This document shows positions 41,703 through 50,421 of a stretch of 64,000 nt of DNA, piece by piece; within the stretch, counting starts at the first letter, position 1; each line of letters opens with the position of its first letter. The stretch covers positions 1-64,000 of the forward strand of contig JH590863.1 in NCBI GenBank assembly GCA_000242235.1, read 5' to 3'. A program made the translations under genes and the position numbers. This DNA is from Stomatobaculum longum. GTDB lineage: Bacteria; Bacillota; Clostridia; Lachnospirales; Lachnospiraceae. The notes under the pieces were generated by a model. That model was not told the DNA's origin. It saw only the letters and a program-made list of their open reading frames with translations, and did not search any database.

Positions 41703-43196
41703 ATGAGATTGTTCGGAAGATGGAAGAGAGCGGCGGTCGGCGCAGCGGCGGCACTGGCACTGGCGACCGGTTGCGGCAAAAAGGCGGCGGCTTCGCCGGA
41801 TCAGCGCTATAAGGAGGCAGAGCAGAAGCAGGTCAAGGAGTTCAGCGAGAGCTTCCTCGGCGCCTATGATACTTCGCGGGAAAAGCTCGCGAGCGACAAG
41901 GTCGCGAGCGGCGAGGGCACGATGACGATTACCGTCTCGGATGGCGCAAAGCAGACGCTGCAGGCGCTCTCGGGCGGCACGGATTTTTCCTGGCTTACGA
42001 AGCTCGGCATGCAGATGAAAGCCAAGGTCGGCAAGACCGCACTCGAGGAGAATGTGGCGCTCAGCCTGAACGAGAAGCCGCTCGGCACGATGAACCTGTT
42101 CATGTCGGACGAGGCAGTTTACCTGCAGATTCCGGAACTCGCCGAGAAGTATATGAAGATTCCGGCTTCGGCGCTTGGCGGCACGGAGAGCTTCGCGAGC
42201 GCGCTCGAGCAGTATAAGAAGATGCCGGAGGGCAAGCAGCTCGACAAGGTGATTACGGGCTACAGCAAGCTGATCACCGACGAGGCAAAGAATGTGCAGG
42301 AATCGAAAGAGGATGTGACGGTCGGCAATCACACCGTCAATGCGACCAAGCTCGAGGCGACCTTTGAGGGCGAGCAGCTGACCGAACTGCAGAAGAAGAT
42401 TGTCGCAGCCGCTTCGGATGACCAGGATCTCGCGGCAGTGGTCAAGGGCTTTGTGGGCGATGACGGCTACGCGCAGTTCAAGGACGAAGTCGACAAGGCA
42501 AAGAGCAACCCGACCGAGATTCAGGGCAAGCTGATTTCGACCATCTGGCTCGGCGAGGGCGACAAGATTGTGGCGCGTGAGATTCGCATCGAGAACCCGA
42601 ATTCGAACGAGAACTATGTCTTCTCGATGAAGGCGCCGAACAAGGGCAATGAGTTCGCGTCGGAGGTCTCGTTCTCGGAGGACGGCAAGGAGCTGTTCAA
42701 TGTGAGCGGCAGCGGCTCGAATGACGGCAAGAAGATGAGCGGTGTGTTCACCTTCACGCAGAACGGCGAGCAGGTCGGCGTGCTCACGCTGGATGAGCTT
42801 GACCTTGCGGCAATGAAGAAGGGTGAGCTCACGGCAAAGGGTAAGTTCAAGCTCGCGGGCGGCAGCAGCACGAGTGTCATGGATCTCAGCGCATTCAGCT
42901 TCGGCTTTGATGTCGCGGAGACCGAGAAGAGCACGAAGATGACCGTGACGGTGAACAAGGACGACAACGAGTTTGTGACCGTGGCGCTGGATTCGACCAG
43001 AAGCGAGGGCGGCGAGGAGCCGACGGCACCGGCAGAGGATGCGAGTGTGGATGTCTCGAACAACACAGAGGCCGAGAATTTTGTGAAGGGCGCGAATTGG
43101 AACGGCTTCCTCGGTCAGCTTCGTCAGACGGATATCCCGTCGAACTATCTGGACCTCATGGAGAATTCGCTGAAGAGCGCGGGTTACATGCAGTAA
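41703..43196 (+). CDS. Large secreted lipoprotein of unknown function
   Basis: 497 residues. The signal peptide ends in the lipobox LATGC (Cys near 22), so the protein is predicted to be lipid-anchored outside the membrane. The mature part is rich in Lys, Glu, Asp and Ser and contains many beta-strand-like segments ('GTMTITVSDGAKQTL', 'KMTVTVNKDDNEFVTV'), resembling LolA/LppX-like or DUF6612-type lipoproteins in folding propensity only. Followed after 3 bp by an ABC ATPase gene and two permease genes, so it may serve that transporter. The start follows GGGAGG. No family assigned. Confidence 0.8.
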   Translation: MRLFGRWKRAAVGAAAALALATGCGKKAAASPDQRYKEAEQKQVKEFSESFLGAYDTSREKLASDKVASGEGTMTITVSDGAKQTLQALSGGTDFSWLTKLGMQMKAKVGKTALEENVALSLNEKPLGTMNLFMSDEAVYLQIPELAEKYMKIPASALGGTESFASALEQYKKMPEGKQLDKVITGYSKLITDEAKNVQESKEDVTVGNHTVNATKLEATFEGEQLTELQKKIVAAASDDQDLAAVVKGFVGDDGYAQFKDEVDKAKSNPTEIQGKLISTIWLGEGDKIVAREIRIENPNSNENYVFSMKAPNKGNEFASEVSFSEDGKELFNVSGSGSNDGKKMSGVFTFTQNGEQVGVLTLDELDLAAMKKGELTAKGKFKLAGGSSTSVMDLSAFSFGFDVAETEKSTKMTVTVNKDDNEFVTVALDSTRSEGGEEPTAPAEDASVDVSNNTEAENFVKGANWNGFLGQLRQTDIPSNYLDLMENSLKSAGYMQ

Positions 43197-43199
43197 GCA

Positions 43200-43871
43200 A
43201 TGCTGGTTTTAACAAAGATTCAAAAGCAATACGGAAAGAACGCTGTCCTGCGGGAGATTAACCTGCAGGCGGCGAACGGAAGTTGTGTGGGCATTCTCGG
43301 CGGCAACGGCGGCGGGAAGACCACACTTCTTTCCGTTTTGGGAGGAATTCTGCGACCGGACGGCGGGAGCTTTACCTATGACGGGGAAGAGCTCTTCGGG
43401 CATGAGGCGCGCCGCAGGGCGCTGGTCAGCTTTTCGCCGCAGGCGAATCCGCTGATGGAGGAACTGTCCGGTTTTGACAATTTACTGCTCTGGCACGACA
43501 GAAAAGCCATAGAGAGAGGCATGGCGGAAGACGGGGCGATTACGGCGCTCGGCGCGACCGCGTTTCTGAAAAAGCCGGTCGCCAAACTTTCGGGCGGCAT
43601 GAAGAAACGCCTTGCGCTCTCGATTGCCGTGCTGCGTGCGCCGAAGATTCTCTTACTCGACGAACCGACCGCGGCGCTCGATATGGAGGGAAAGGCAAAG
43701 TTTTACGCCTACTTAAAGCGCTTTACGGAGGGAGGCGGCACGGCACTCTTCGTGACCCACGACTTTGCGGAATTTGCGCACTGCGATCAGCTTGTCTTTC
43801 TGAAGGACGGCATCCTGCGGGATATTCCGCACCCGGCAAATCAGGCGGCGGCGGAGGCACTGTTTTTATGA
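43200..43871 (+). CDS. ABC transporter ATP-binding protein
   Basis: 223 residues. Walker A GGNGGGKTT near 36-44, signature 'LSGGMKKRLALSIAVLRAP' near 128, and Walker B 'ILLLDEPTAALD' near 149. The H-loop is 'LFVTHDFAEF'. It pairs with the two ABC-2 permeases that follow. The start codon is 3 bp after the lipoprotein stop. It overlaps the permease gene by 4 bp (ATGA). Likely an exporter; the substrate is unknown. Confidence 0.94.
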   Translation: MLVLTKIQKQYGKNAVLREINLQAANGSCVGILGGNGGGKTTLLSVLGGILRPDGGSFTYDGEELFGHEARRRALVSFSPQANPLMEELSGFDNLLLWHDRKAIERGMAEDGAITALGATAFLKKPVAKLSGGMKKRLALSIAVLRAPKILLLDEPTAALDMEGKAKFYAYLKRFTEGGGTALFVTHDFAEFAHCDQLVFLKDGILRDIPHPANQAAAEALFL

Positions 43872-45040
43872 GACGCTATTTTTCGGCGCAGTGGAAGAGA
43901 GCGCTGCGAAGCCTTCCGGGAGCGCTGTGCGCGAATGTCCTGTTGCTGCTGTCGGCGGCGCTGCTCACGTTCTTTCTGACAAAGCTCTTTTCGCCCTCGG
44001 CGGAGGGAAGCGCCAAGCTGAAACTCGGTGTTGTCGGCGGCAGAGGCGAGACCTATCTCGGGACGGGGCTCGGGATGCTGAACAATATGGACAGCTCCCG
44101 CTTTGCGATTTCCTATGAGCAGATGGACCGGGAGACCGCGGAGACGGCTCTTCGGCGCGGTGAAATCCAGGCCTATTTGGATGTGCCGGATGATTTTCTC
44201 TCCGCGCTCGCCGACGGCGAGAATAAGACCATACGCTATGTGGGCGGCGGCCTCGAGGCGGGCTTAAACAGCGCGCTGATTCGCGAGGCGGGCAGTGCGG
44301 CAGAGGTGATTTTAAAAGAGACCGAGAGAGGCATCTATGCGGCGGAGGGCTATTTTGACGCCCACGGCGCGGCTGCACGGCACGAGAAGCTGCTGACAGA
44401 GCTGAATCTCCGCTATCTCGCACTGGTCCTAAACCGGAATCAGGCTTACCGGACGGCGAGCGTTGAGCCGCTTCGGGATGTCTCGATAGCGCGCTACTAT
44501 GCGGCGGCACTGCTCTGCTTTCTTTTCTTTTCCTCGGGCGTCAGTGCACTGCCCTTTGCGGCGGGACGCTCCCGGGTGCTCGGGAACCTGCTCGCGGCGG
44601 AGGGGGTATCCCGCACCCGCCAGCTATTCGCGGAATACGCGGCCTACTTTCTGTTACAGTTACTCGCGTGCCTGCCGCTCATCGTCATCCTGCGGGGAAA
44701 ATTTCCGGGAATTCTGCCGGTGCTTTGCACATCGACAGCCTTCCAGTTCCTGCTCTATGAGCTCGCGACGGGGATATTGGCGGGCGCTTTTTTACAGCTG
44801 CTCGCGGGAATCACCGTTTCCTTTGTGAGCGGCTGCTTTTATCCGCTCGCCTTTTTTCCCGACAGCTGGCAGCGGGTCAGCCGCGCGCTCCCGAGCGGAC
44901 AGTGTTTTTCCTATCTGCAGAACCTCACAGCGGGGAGCTCTGCCGAAGCACTTCTTTGGCAGGGAGCATGGCTTTTGCTCTTTGCACTGCTGTTTCTTCT
45001 GCTCGCGGCGCTCTGCCGTGCGGGAAGGAGGCAGGCATGA
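43868..45040 (+). CDS. ABC-2 type permease (first of two)
   Basis: 390 residues. One N-terminal helix (about 17-36) is followed by a large external domain of about 170 residues, then about five helices in the C-terminal half ('YYAAALLCFLFFSSGVSALPF', 'AYFLLQLLACLPLIVIL', 'FVSGCFYPLAFFPDSWQRVS'). This is the ABC-2/YhgE-like layout with TM1-loop-TM2-6. It forms the channel with the next gene. The ATG overlaps the ATPase stop. Confidence 0.88.
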   Translation: MRRYFSAQWKRALRSLPGALCANVLLLLSAALLTFFLTKLFSPSAEGSAKLKLGVVGGRGETYLGTGLGMLNNMDSSRFAISYEQMDRETAETALRRGEIQAYLDVPDDFLSALADGENKTIRYVGGGLEAGLNSALIREAGSAAEVILKETERGIYAAEGYFDAHGAAARHEKLLTELNLRYLALVLNRNQAYRTASVEPLRDVSIARYYAAALLCFLFFSSGVSALPFAAGRSRVLGNLLAAEGVSRTRQLFAEYAAYFLLQLLACLPLIVILRGKFPGILPVLCTSTAFQFLLYELATGILAGAFLQLLAGITVSFVSGCFYPLAFFPDSWQRVSRALPSGQCFSYLQNLTAGSSAEALLWQGAWLLLFALLFLLLAALCRAGRRQA

Positions 45041-46113
45041 GACAGATACTTCGCTGGGAGTTCTTGCTTGTAAAGCGCTTCTTCCGAAAAAAGAGTTTTT
45101 TGTTCCTCTGCCTGCTTCTGCCGCTGCTCGGACTCTTTTTGCGGCTCGGAAGCCGCGGGGAGAGCGGTATTTTGCGAATCGGTCTGGTCACGGAAGAGAA
45201 GGAAGGGCAGCAGCCGGAAGTGAATCGGAGGGTCGCGGACAGACTGCTGACCGGTGATACGGTGCTCCGCATCGAGAGAGTCGCCGATGAACGGCGCGCG
45301 CGGGAACAGCTCCGTAACGGCAGACTGGACGCCGCGTGGATTCTGCCGTCCGACCTCGAAGCGCGGATCGAGAAGCGCGCTGGCGGCAAAAATATTCCTC
45401 TGGTCACGGTACTCGAGCGGGAGGACAGCGCGGTTGTGCTTTTGTCCCGCGAAGTGCTGTACCGCGCGCTCTACCCTGAGATTTCCGAATCCGTCTATCG
45501 GCGTTTTCTCACGGAGAAGTTTTCGTTGCATCCGGACAGTCCGACCGTCCGGCAAGAGTTGGATGCGCGCTATGCGGATGTGAAAATAGGCGGTGAGCTA
45601 ATCTCGTACGAGAATGCGGCGGGACAGACGGTGCGGCGGCAGAGCTACCTCCGCTCGCCGCTCCGCGGACTCGGCGCGCTCTGGCTGCTGCTGATGAGTT
45701 TTGTCGCGCTGCTCTACTTTCTCGATGACAGACGGAAGGGGCTGTTTTCCTTTGCGTCCGCGGCGGCTGAACGTCGGTTTGCGCTCCGCTATCTGCTCGC
45801 GGTACAGGCGGTGGCGAGTCTCGGGCTCCTGGCGCTACTCTTTGCGGGCGGGTTGATGCAAAGTGCGGGGCGGGAGGCCCTGTCCCTGCTCTGCCTGAAT
45901 CTCCTGGTGCTGCTCTTTGTGTCGGTAATCGGCACGCTGACCCGGGGACGGCAGGAAATCCTGCTCGCGCTTCTGCTGCCGCTCTTACTCCTCTGCCTGC
46001 TCGGCGCGCCTGTATTTCTGGACCTCGGCATCCGCGCGCTTGAGCTCGTAAACCCGCTGTACTATTATCTCAAACTGGCGGCCGGAACCTTGGCCCCGGT
46101 GGTTGAGTTATGA
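45037..46113 (+). CDS. ABC-2 type permease (second of two)
   Basis: 358 residues, same layout as the preceding gene: helix near 18-35, an external domain of about 180 residues ('GILRIGLVTEEKEGQQPEV' start), then about five helices ending 'LYYYLKLAAGTL'. It is a diverged paralogue of the first permease. The start at 45037 is set by the ATGA overlap and GGAAGGAGG upstream. Its weakly conserved external domain suggests an envelope substrate rather than a drug. Confidence 0.86.
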   Translation: MRQILRWEFLLVKRFFRKKSFLFLCLLLPLLGLFLRLGSRGESGILRIGLVTEEKEGQQPEVNRRVADRLLTGDTVLRIERVADERRAREQLRNGRLDAAWILPSDLEARIEKRAGGKNIPLVTVLEREDSAVVLLSREVLYRALYPEISESVYRRFLTEKFSLHPDSPTVRQELDARYADVKIGGELISYENAAGQTVRRQSYLRSPLRGLGALWLLLMSFVALLYFLDDRRKGLFSFASAAAERRFALRYLLAVQAVASLGLLALLFAGGLMQSAGREALSLLCLNLLVLLFVSVIGTLTRGRQEILLALLLPLLLLCLLGAPVFLDLGIRALELVNPLYYYLKLAAGTLAPVVEL

Positions 46114-46186
46114 AAGTCTATCGTGTAGGATGGAAACTGTAAAAGCTACGAAAAAAACTGCGACTGAAAACGAAGGAGGCAGGAAT

Positions 46187-47428
46187 ATGGATGCATTGGA
46201 GAGACTCATTTCTTATATCAAAATAGACACCCAGTCTTCGGAGGAGTCGGGAACGCACCCGTCCACCGAGAAGCAGTTCGACCTTGCGCGGAAGCTCGAG
46301 GCGGATTTAAAGGAGCTCGGCGCAAAGGATGTGCGTCTCACGGACAAATGCTATGTCTATGCGCGCATTCCCTCGAATCTCACAGAGGCGGAAAATGCGG
46401 TGACACCGGCGCTCGGTCTCATCTCCCACATGGATACCTCGCCCGCGGCGAGCGACACGGATGTGAAGCCGCGCCTCATCGAGAAATATGAGGGCGGGGA
46501 CATTGCGCTCGGACACGGCGAAGTGCTCTCGCCGAAGACCTTCCCGCAGCTGGAACTCGCCAAGGGGGATGCGCTCCTGGTCACGGACGGCAGCACGCTG
46601 CTCGGCGCGGACGACAAGGCCGGTGTCGCGGAGATCATGGCGCTCGTCGAATATCTGCACGAGCATCCGGAGCACCGTCACGGCGAGCTCTGCATCGGTT
46701 TCACGCCGGATGAGGAAATCGGAGAGGGCGCAAAGTTCTTCGACGTGAAGGGCTTCGGCGCGGAAGTCGCCTACACGGTGGACGGCGGTGAAATCGGCGG
46801 CATCGAGTACGAGAACTTTAATGCGGCTTCCGGCACGCTGCACATCAAGGGCGTGAATGTGCACCCGGGTTCCGCGAAGAATAAGATGGTCAGTGCCGTC
46901 ATGCTCGGCATGGAGTTCCAGTCCCTCCTGCCGCCCTGCACTCCGGCGAACACCGAGGGGTTTGAGGGCTTTTTCCACCTCTGCCAGATGAAGGGCGATG
47001 AGAGTTCCGCGGAACTTCGCTACATCATCCGCGAGCACGACCGCGAGAAGTTTGAGGGCATGAAGAAGACCTTCCTCGCAGTCGCGGAGCAGCTGAATGA
47101 AAAGTACGCGCACACCGAGGCGAAGCTCACGGCAGAGGTGAAAGACAGCTACTACAACATGAAGGAGAAGGTGGAGCCCTATCCGTATTTGATCGAGACC
47201 GCGCGCGAAGCCTTCCGGAAGAACGACATCACGCCGAGCACGGTGGCCATTCGCGGCGGCACCGACGGCGCGACGCTCTCCTACATGGGACTGCCCTGCC
47301 CGAACATCTCGACCGGCGGCGAGAACTTCCACGGCATCTACGAGTACCTGAATGTCACCGACTTCTACCGCATGATTGAGGTCCTGAAGACCCTTGTCAC
47401 CGAGATGATCGGAAAAAAGGCGAAATAA
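46187..47428 (+). CDS. pepT: Peptidase T (tripeptide aminopeptidase)
   Basis: 413 residues. The M20 metal sites are visible: 'LGLISHMDTSPAASDT' (first His-Asp), 'LLGADDKAGVAEIM' (bridging Asp), 'FTPDEEIGEGAKFF' (catalytic Glu and metal Glu), and 'RGGTDGATLSYMGLPCPNISTGG' with final His in 'NFHGIYEYL'. It cleaves N-terminal residues from tripeptides in the cytosol. The start at 46187 follows AAGGAGG; the upstream extension is not PepT-like. It is monocistronic. Confidence 0.97.
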   Translation: MDALERLISYIKIDTQSSEESGTHPSTEKQFDLARKLEADLKELGAKDVRLTDKCYVYARIPSNLTEAENAVTPALGLISHMDTSPAASDTDVKPRLIEKYEGGDIALGHGEVLSPKTFPQLELAKGDALLVTDGSTLLGADDKAGVAEIMALVEYLHEHPEHRHGELCIGFTPDEEIGEGAKFFDVKGFGAEVAYTVDGGEIGGIEYENFNAASGTLHIKGVNVHPGSAKNKMVSAVMLGMEFQSLLPPCTPANTEGFEGFFHLCQMKGDESSAELRYIIREHDREKFEGMKKTFLAVAEQLNEKYAHTEAKLTAEVKDSYYNMKEKVEPYPYLIETAREAFRKNDITPSTVAIRGGTDGATLSYMGLPCPNISTGGENFHGIYEYLNVTDFYRMIEVLKTLVTEMIGKKAK

Positions 47429-47452
47429 AATTGTAAGGAAACGAAAGATAGC

Positions 47453-47481
47453 TTTACAAGTTTTGGGATTGGGTGTAAGAT
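47453..47481 (+). promoter_or_regulatory. Promoter for tRNA-Ala
   Basis: TTTACA (47453-47458), 17-bp spacer, TAAGAT (47476-47481), 37 bp upstream of the tRNA. Confidence 0.6.
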
Positions 47482-47518
47482 ATTACCTGTTGGTACGGTA
47501 GTACCGCTCAAATCCCGT

Positions 47519-47591
47519 GGGGGTGTAGCTCAGCTGGGAGAGCACCACGTTCGCAACGTGGGGGTCAAGGGTTCGAATCCCTCCATCTCCA
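47519..47591 (+). tRNA. tRNA-Ala (CGC)
   Basis: Full 73-nt cloverleaf. The acceptor stem starts GGGGGTG, the D-arm is GCTCAGCTGGGAGAGC, the anticodon loop TTCGCAA gives CGC, and the T-loop is GTTCGAATC. CCA is not encoded. The CGC anticodon reads GCG, a heavily used alanine codon in the neighbouring genes. Confidence 0.95.
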
Positions 47592-47598
47592 TTCAAAA

Positions 47599-47632
47599 GA
47601 AAAGCCGCAGGCAGAAGCCCTGCGGCTTTTCG
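47599..47632 (+). terminator. Terminator after tRNA-Ala
   Basis: AAAAGCCGCAGG pairs with CCTGCGGCTTTT across a short loop, followed by a T tract. Confidence 0.9.
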
Positions 47633-47696
47633 CGTTTTCGGCGTGCGTCTCACGGGAGAGAAAGCAGTCACAGGTTTTGCAGTGAAGGAGTATTGT

Positions 47697-48947
47697 ATGT
47701 ATCAAATCAACGAGAATTATCTGAAACTTCCGGGTTCCTATCTGTTTTCGACGATTGCGAAGAAGGTCGCCGCTTTTACCGACGCGCATCAGGGCGAGCG
47801 CGTCATCCGGATGGGCATCGGCGACGTGACGAAGCCGCTTTGCCCGGCGGTCATTCAGGCACTGCACAAGGCGGTCGACGAGATGGGAGAAGCGGAGACC
47901 TTCCGCGGCTACGGGCCGGAAAACGGCTATGCCTTCCTCCGGGATAAGATGGTCGAATTCGACTATAAGGCGCGCGGTGCGGAGATTCGTTCGGATGAGA
48001 TTTTTATTTCGGACGGCGCAAAGAGCGATTCCGGCAATATCCAGGAAATTTTCAGCCTCGATTCCACAGTCGCGGTCTGCGACCCGGTCTATCCCGTGTA
48101 CCTCGACACGAATGTGATGGCGGGCCGGAGCGGTGACTACGACGCGGCGAAGGGCATCTATGCGGGCATCACCTACCTGCCCTGCACCGCGGAAAATGAT
48201 TTCACACCGGCCTTTCCGGCGGGCAAGGCACCGGACCTCATTTACCTCTGCTCGCCGAACAACCCGACCGGTGCTGTCATGCGGAAGGAAGCGCTGCAGC
48301 GCTGGGTGGATTACGCCAACGAGAACGGCAGCGTGATTCTCTTTGACGCGGCCTATGAGGCTTATATTACCGAAGCCGATGTCCCGCACACGATTTACGA
48401 GTGCGAGGGGGCGAGAACTTGTGCGATTGAACTCCGCTCGTTCTCGAAGAAGGCGGGCTTTACGGGGCTTCGCCTCGGCGCGACGGTGGTGCCGCACGAT
48501 CTTAGGAAAAAGGTGAAGCGCGCGGACGGCACGACCGAGGAAGTCGAGCTGCACGCGCTCTGGAGCAGACGCCACGGGACCAAGTTCAACGGCGCACCCT
48601 ACATTGTGCAGCGCGCGGGCGAGGCCGTCTACTCCGCTGAGGGACAGCGGGAGACCGCCGAGCAGGTCGCGTACTATATGCGGAATGCGCACTACATGTA
48701 CGAAACCCTGAAAAAGGCCGGCTTTTCGGTCTACGGCGGTGTGAACGCGCCCTATGTCTGGGTGAAAACGCCCGGCGATATGACGAGCTGGGAGTTTTTT
48801 GATACACTGTTGGAGAAAGCGGCGGTGGTCGGCACGCCGGGCTCCGGCTTCGGACCGCACGGCGAGCATTATTTCCGTTTCTCGGCTTTCGGCACCTACG
48901 AGGACACAGTCGAAGCGATGGCGCGCATACAGGCCTTACAGCTGTAA
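47697..48947 (+). CDS. dapL: LL-diaminopimelate aminotransferase
   Basis: 416 residues, full DapL length. '[19 protein letters not shown]' and '[16 protein letters not shown]' are the DapL N-terminal signature. '[15 protein letters not shown]' and '[14 protein letters not shown]' (PLP-lysine) identify the PLP fold. It makes LL-diaminopimelate directly from tetrahydrodipicolinate, bypassing the acyl branches of lysine and meso-DAP synthesis. The start at 47697 follows GAAGGAGT. It is monocistronic or weakly linked to the next gene (44 bp away). Confidence 0.96.
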   Translation: MYQINENYLKLPGSYLFSTIAKKVAAFTDAHQGERVIRMGIGDVTKPLCPAVIQALHKAVDEMGEAETFRGYGPENGYAFLRDKMVEFDYKARGAEIRSDEIFISDGAKSDSGNIQEIFSLDSTVAVCDPVYPVYLDTNVMAGRSGDYDAAKGIYAGITYLPCTAENDFTPAFPAGKAPDLIYLCSPNNPTGAVMRKEALQRWVDYANENGSVILFDAAYEAYITEADVPHTIYECEGARTCAIELRSFSKKAGFTGLRLGATVVPHDLRKKVKRADGTTEEVELHALWSRRHGTKFNGAPYIVQRAGEAVYSAEGQRETAEQVAYYMRNAHYMYETLKKAGFSVYGGVNAPYVWVKTPGDMTSWEFFDTLLEKAAVVGTPGSGFGPHGEHYFRFSAFGTYEDTVEAMARIQALQL

Positions 48948-48991
48948 GCACAGACCCGAAAAGACGGAAACAGGCAGAGAGGAGCAGATAG

Positions 48992-49642
48992 ATGGAGAGA
49001 GAAGAAAACCTGGAGCTTTTGCTCACGCATTACACGGAACTTGCCCCCCTCCGGGCAGAGCTCTACCGCGCCTTGGAAGTGCTGCGGAGCGCCTTTTCGG
49101 CGGGCGGTAAGTTGCTGGTCGGCGGAAACGGCGGGAGCGCGGCCGACAGCGAGCACATGGTCGGCGAACTCATGAAGAGCTTTGCCTTTCGCCGCAGCAT
49201 TCCGACTGCGGTGCGTGAGACCCTGAGCGCGCAGGGGGAGCGCGGCGCGCGCGTCGCCGCGATGCTGGAGGGCGCGCTTCCGGCCATCGCAATCACGGGA
49301 CACGATGCGCTGCAGAGTGCCTTCGGCAATGACGGCGACTGGAAGTTTGCCATGGCGCAGCAGGTCTACGGCTACGGCAGAGCGGGCGATGTGCTGCTCG
49401 CCATCAGCACCTCCGGCAATTCCGAGAATGTTCTGAATGCGGCGGAGACCGCGCGGGCGCTCGGCCTTAAGGTCATTGCCCTCACGGGTAAGACCGGCGG
49501 CGCGCTCGCAAAAATCGCGGATGTGGCGCTCATTGTGCCGCGGCAGGAAACTTACCGGATTCAGGAGCTGCATCTGCCGATTTACCACGCCCTCTGCCTC
49601 GCGCTCGAGACTGCCTTCTTTGGGGAGGACGCAAACAAATGA
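48992..49642 (+). CDS. SIS domain protein, sedoheptulose-7-phosphate isomerase-like (GmhA family)
   Basis: 216 residues. 'LLVGGNGGSAADSEHMVGELMKSF' near 48-71 is the GmhA substrate-binding signature. 'LLAISTSGNSENVLNAAETAR' carries the SIS phosphosugar motif and 'ELHLPIYHALC' has the GmhA catalytic Glu-His. GmhA converts sedoheptulose-7-phosphate to heptose-7-phosphate in heptose synthesis. The other heptose genes are not seen. The protein is about 20 residues longer than E. coli GmhA. Ribosome binding site GAGGAG. First gene of the second glycan block. Confidence 0.85.
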   Translation: MEREENLELLLTHYTELAPLRAELYRALEVLRSAFSAGGKLLVGGNGGSAADSEHMVGELMKSFAFRRSIPTAVRETLSAQGERGARVAAMLEGALPAIAITGHDALQSAFGNDGDWKFAMAQQVYGYGRAGDVLLAISTSGNSENVLNAAETARALGLKVIALTGKTGGALAKIADVALIVPRQETYRIQELHLPIYHALCLALETAFFGEDANK

Positions 49643-50421
49643 CGCACAGCTTTGCGGTTTGTGCCTACGGGGATTCGCCCTATCTGGAGCGCTGCCTCCG
49701 CTCGCTCGCCGGACAGACTGTTTCCTCGGAGAGACTGCTCTGCACGGCGACGCCGAGTCCCTTCCTCGAGCGGCTCGCGGCACAGTACGGCTTTCGCTAC
49801 TGTGTGCGGGACGGAGAACCCGGCATCGGGGCGGACTGGAACTTTGCGCTGTATCAGGCTTCCGGCGACTTTGTGACGCTCGCCCACCAGGATGATGTCT
49901 ACGCAAAGCATTATGCCGAGACCCTGTACCGCACGGCGGAGGCATATCCGGATCTCACGCTCTTTACGACGGACGCGCGCATCCTCCGGGACGGCAGAAT
50001 TCAGCCGCGGAGCAAGGCGGAATTCGTGAAAAAACTGCTGCGCGTTCCGCTGCGGCTCCCGCTGCTTTCGACCTGTACGGCGGGCAAGCGCCTCAGTCTT
50101 CGCTTCGGCAATCCGATTGTCTGCCCGTCCTGCGCCTATCGGCGGGATGCGCTCGGTGAGGCGCCCTTTTCGACCTCGCGCCGCTTTGTGCTCGACTGGG
50201 AGTTGCTCTGGCAGCTCGCAGCGGCGAGCGGGCGCTGGGTGGTCGCGGAGCAGAGCCTGTTACTCTATCGGATTCACAGCGGCGCGGCGACCGCGGCGCT
50301 CACGGAGAATCATGTGCGGGAGCGGGAGGAGAGAGCGATGTTCCGCAGAATGTGGCCGGAACCCGTCACGGAACTGCTGATGCGCGTTTACCGGAGTGCC
50401 TATGTGGACTACGGGGCGTAG
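49639..50421 (+). CDS. Family 2 glycosyltransferase
   Basis: 260 residues. 'SFAVCAYGDSPYLERCLRSL' opens the fold, 'VTLAHQDDVYAKHYAETLY' carries the metal-binding Asp block (Q-D-D), and 'FVLDWELLWQLAAASGRW' the catalytic region. No membrane anchor. The acceptor and donor are unknown. ATGA overlap with the preceding GmhA-like gene, and it runs into the next gene by 20 bp. Likely co-expressed with the membrane proteins that follow. Confidence 0.88.
   Translation: MTHSFAVCAYGDSPYLERCLRSLAGQTVSSERLLCTATPSPFLERLAAQYGFRYCVRDGEPGIGADWNFALYQASGDFVTLAHQDDVYAKHYAETLYRTAEAYPDLTLFTTDARILRDGRIQPRSKAEFVKKLLRVPLRLPLLSTCTAGKRLSLRFGNPIVCPSCAYRRDALGEAPFSTSRRFVLDWELLWQLAAASGRWVVAEQSLLLYRIHSGAATAALTENHVREREERAMFRRMWPEPVTELLMRVYRSAYVDYGA

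Noticed and set aside
40377-42332. A 651-codon open frame on the minus strand across the multidomain glycosyltransferase gene and the lipoprotein gene
   Set aside because: High GC in the third codon position of the plus-strand genes creates long antisense frames. The sequence shows no domain or ribosome binding site, and it spans the intergenic promoter.
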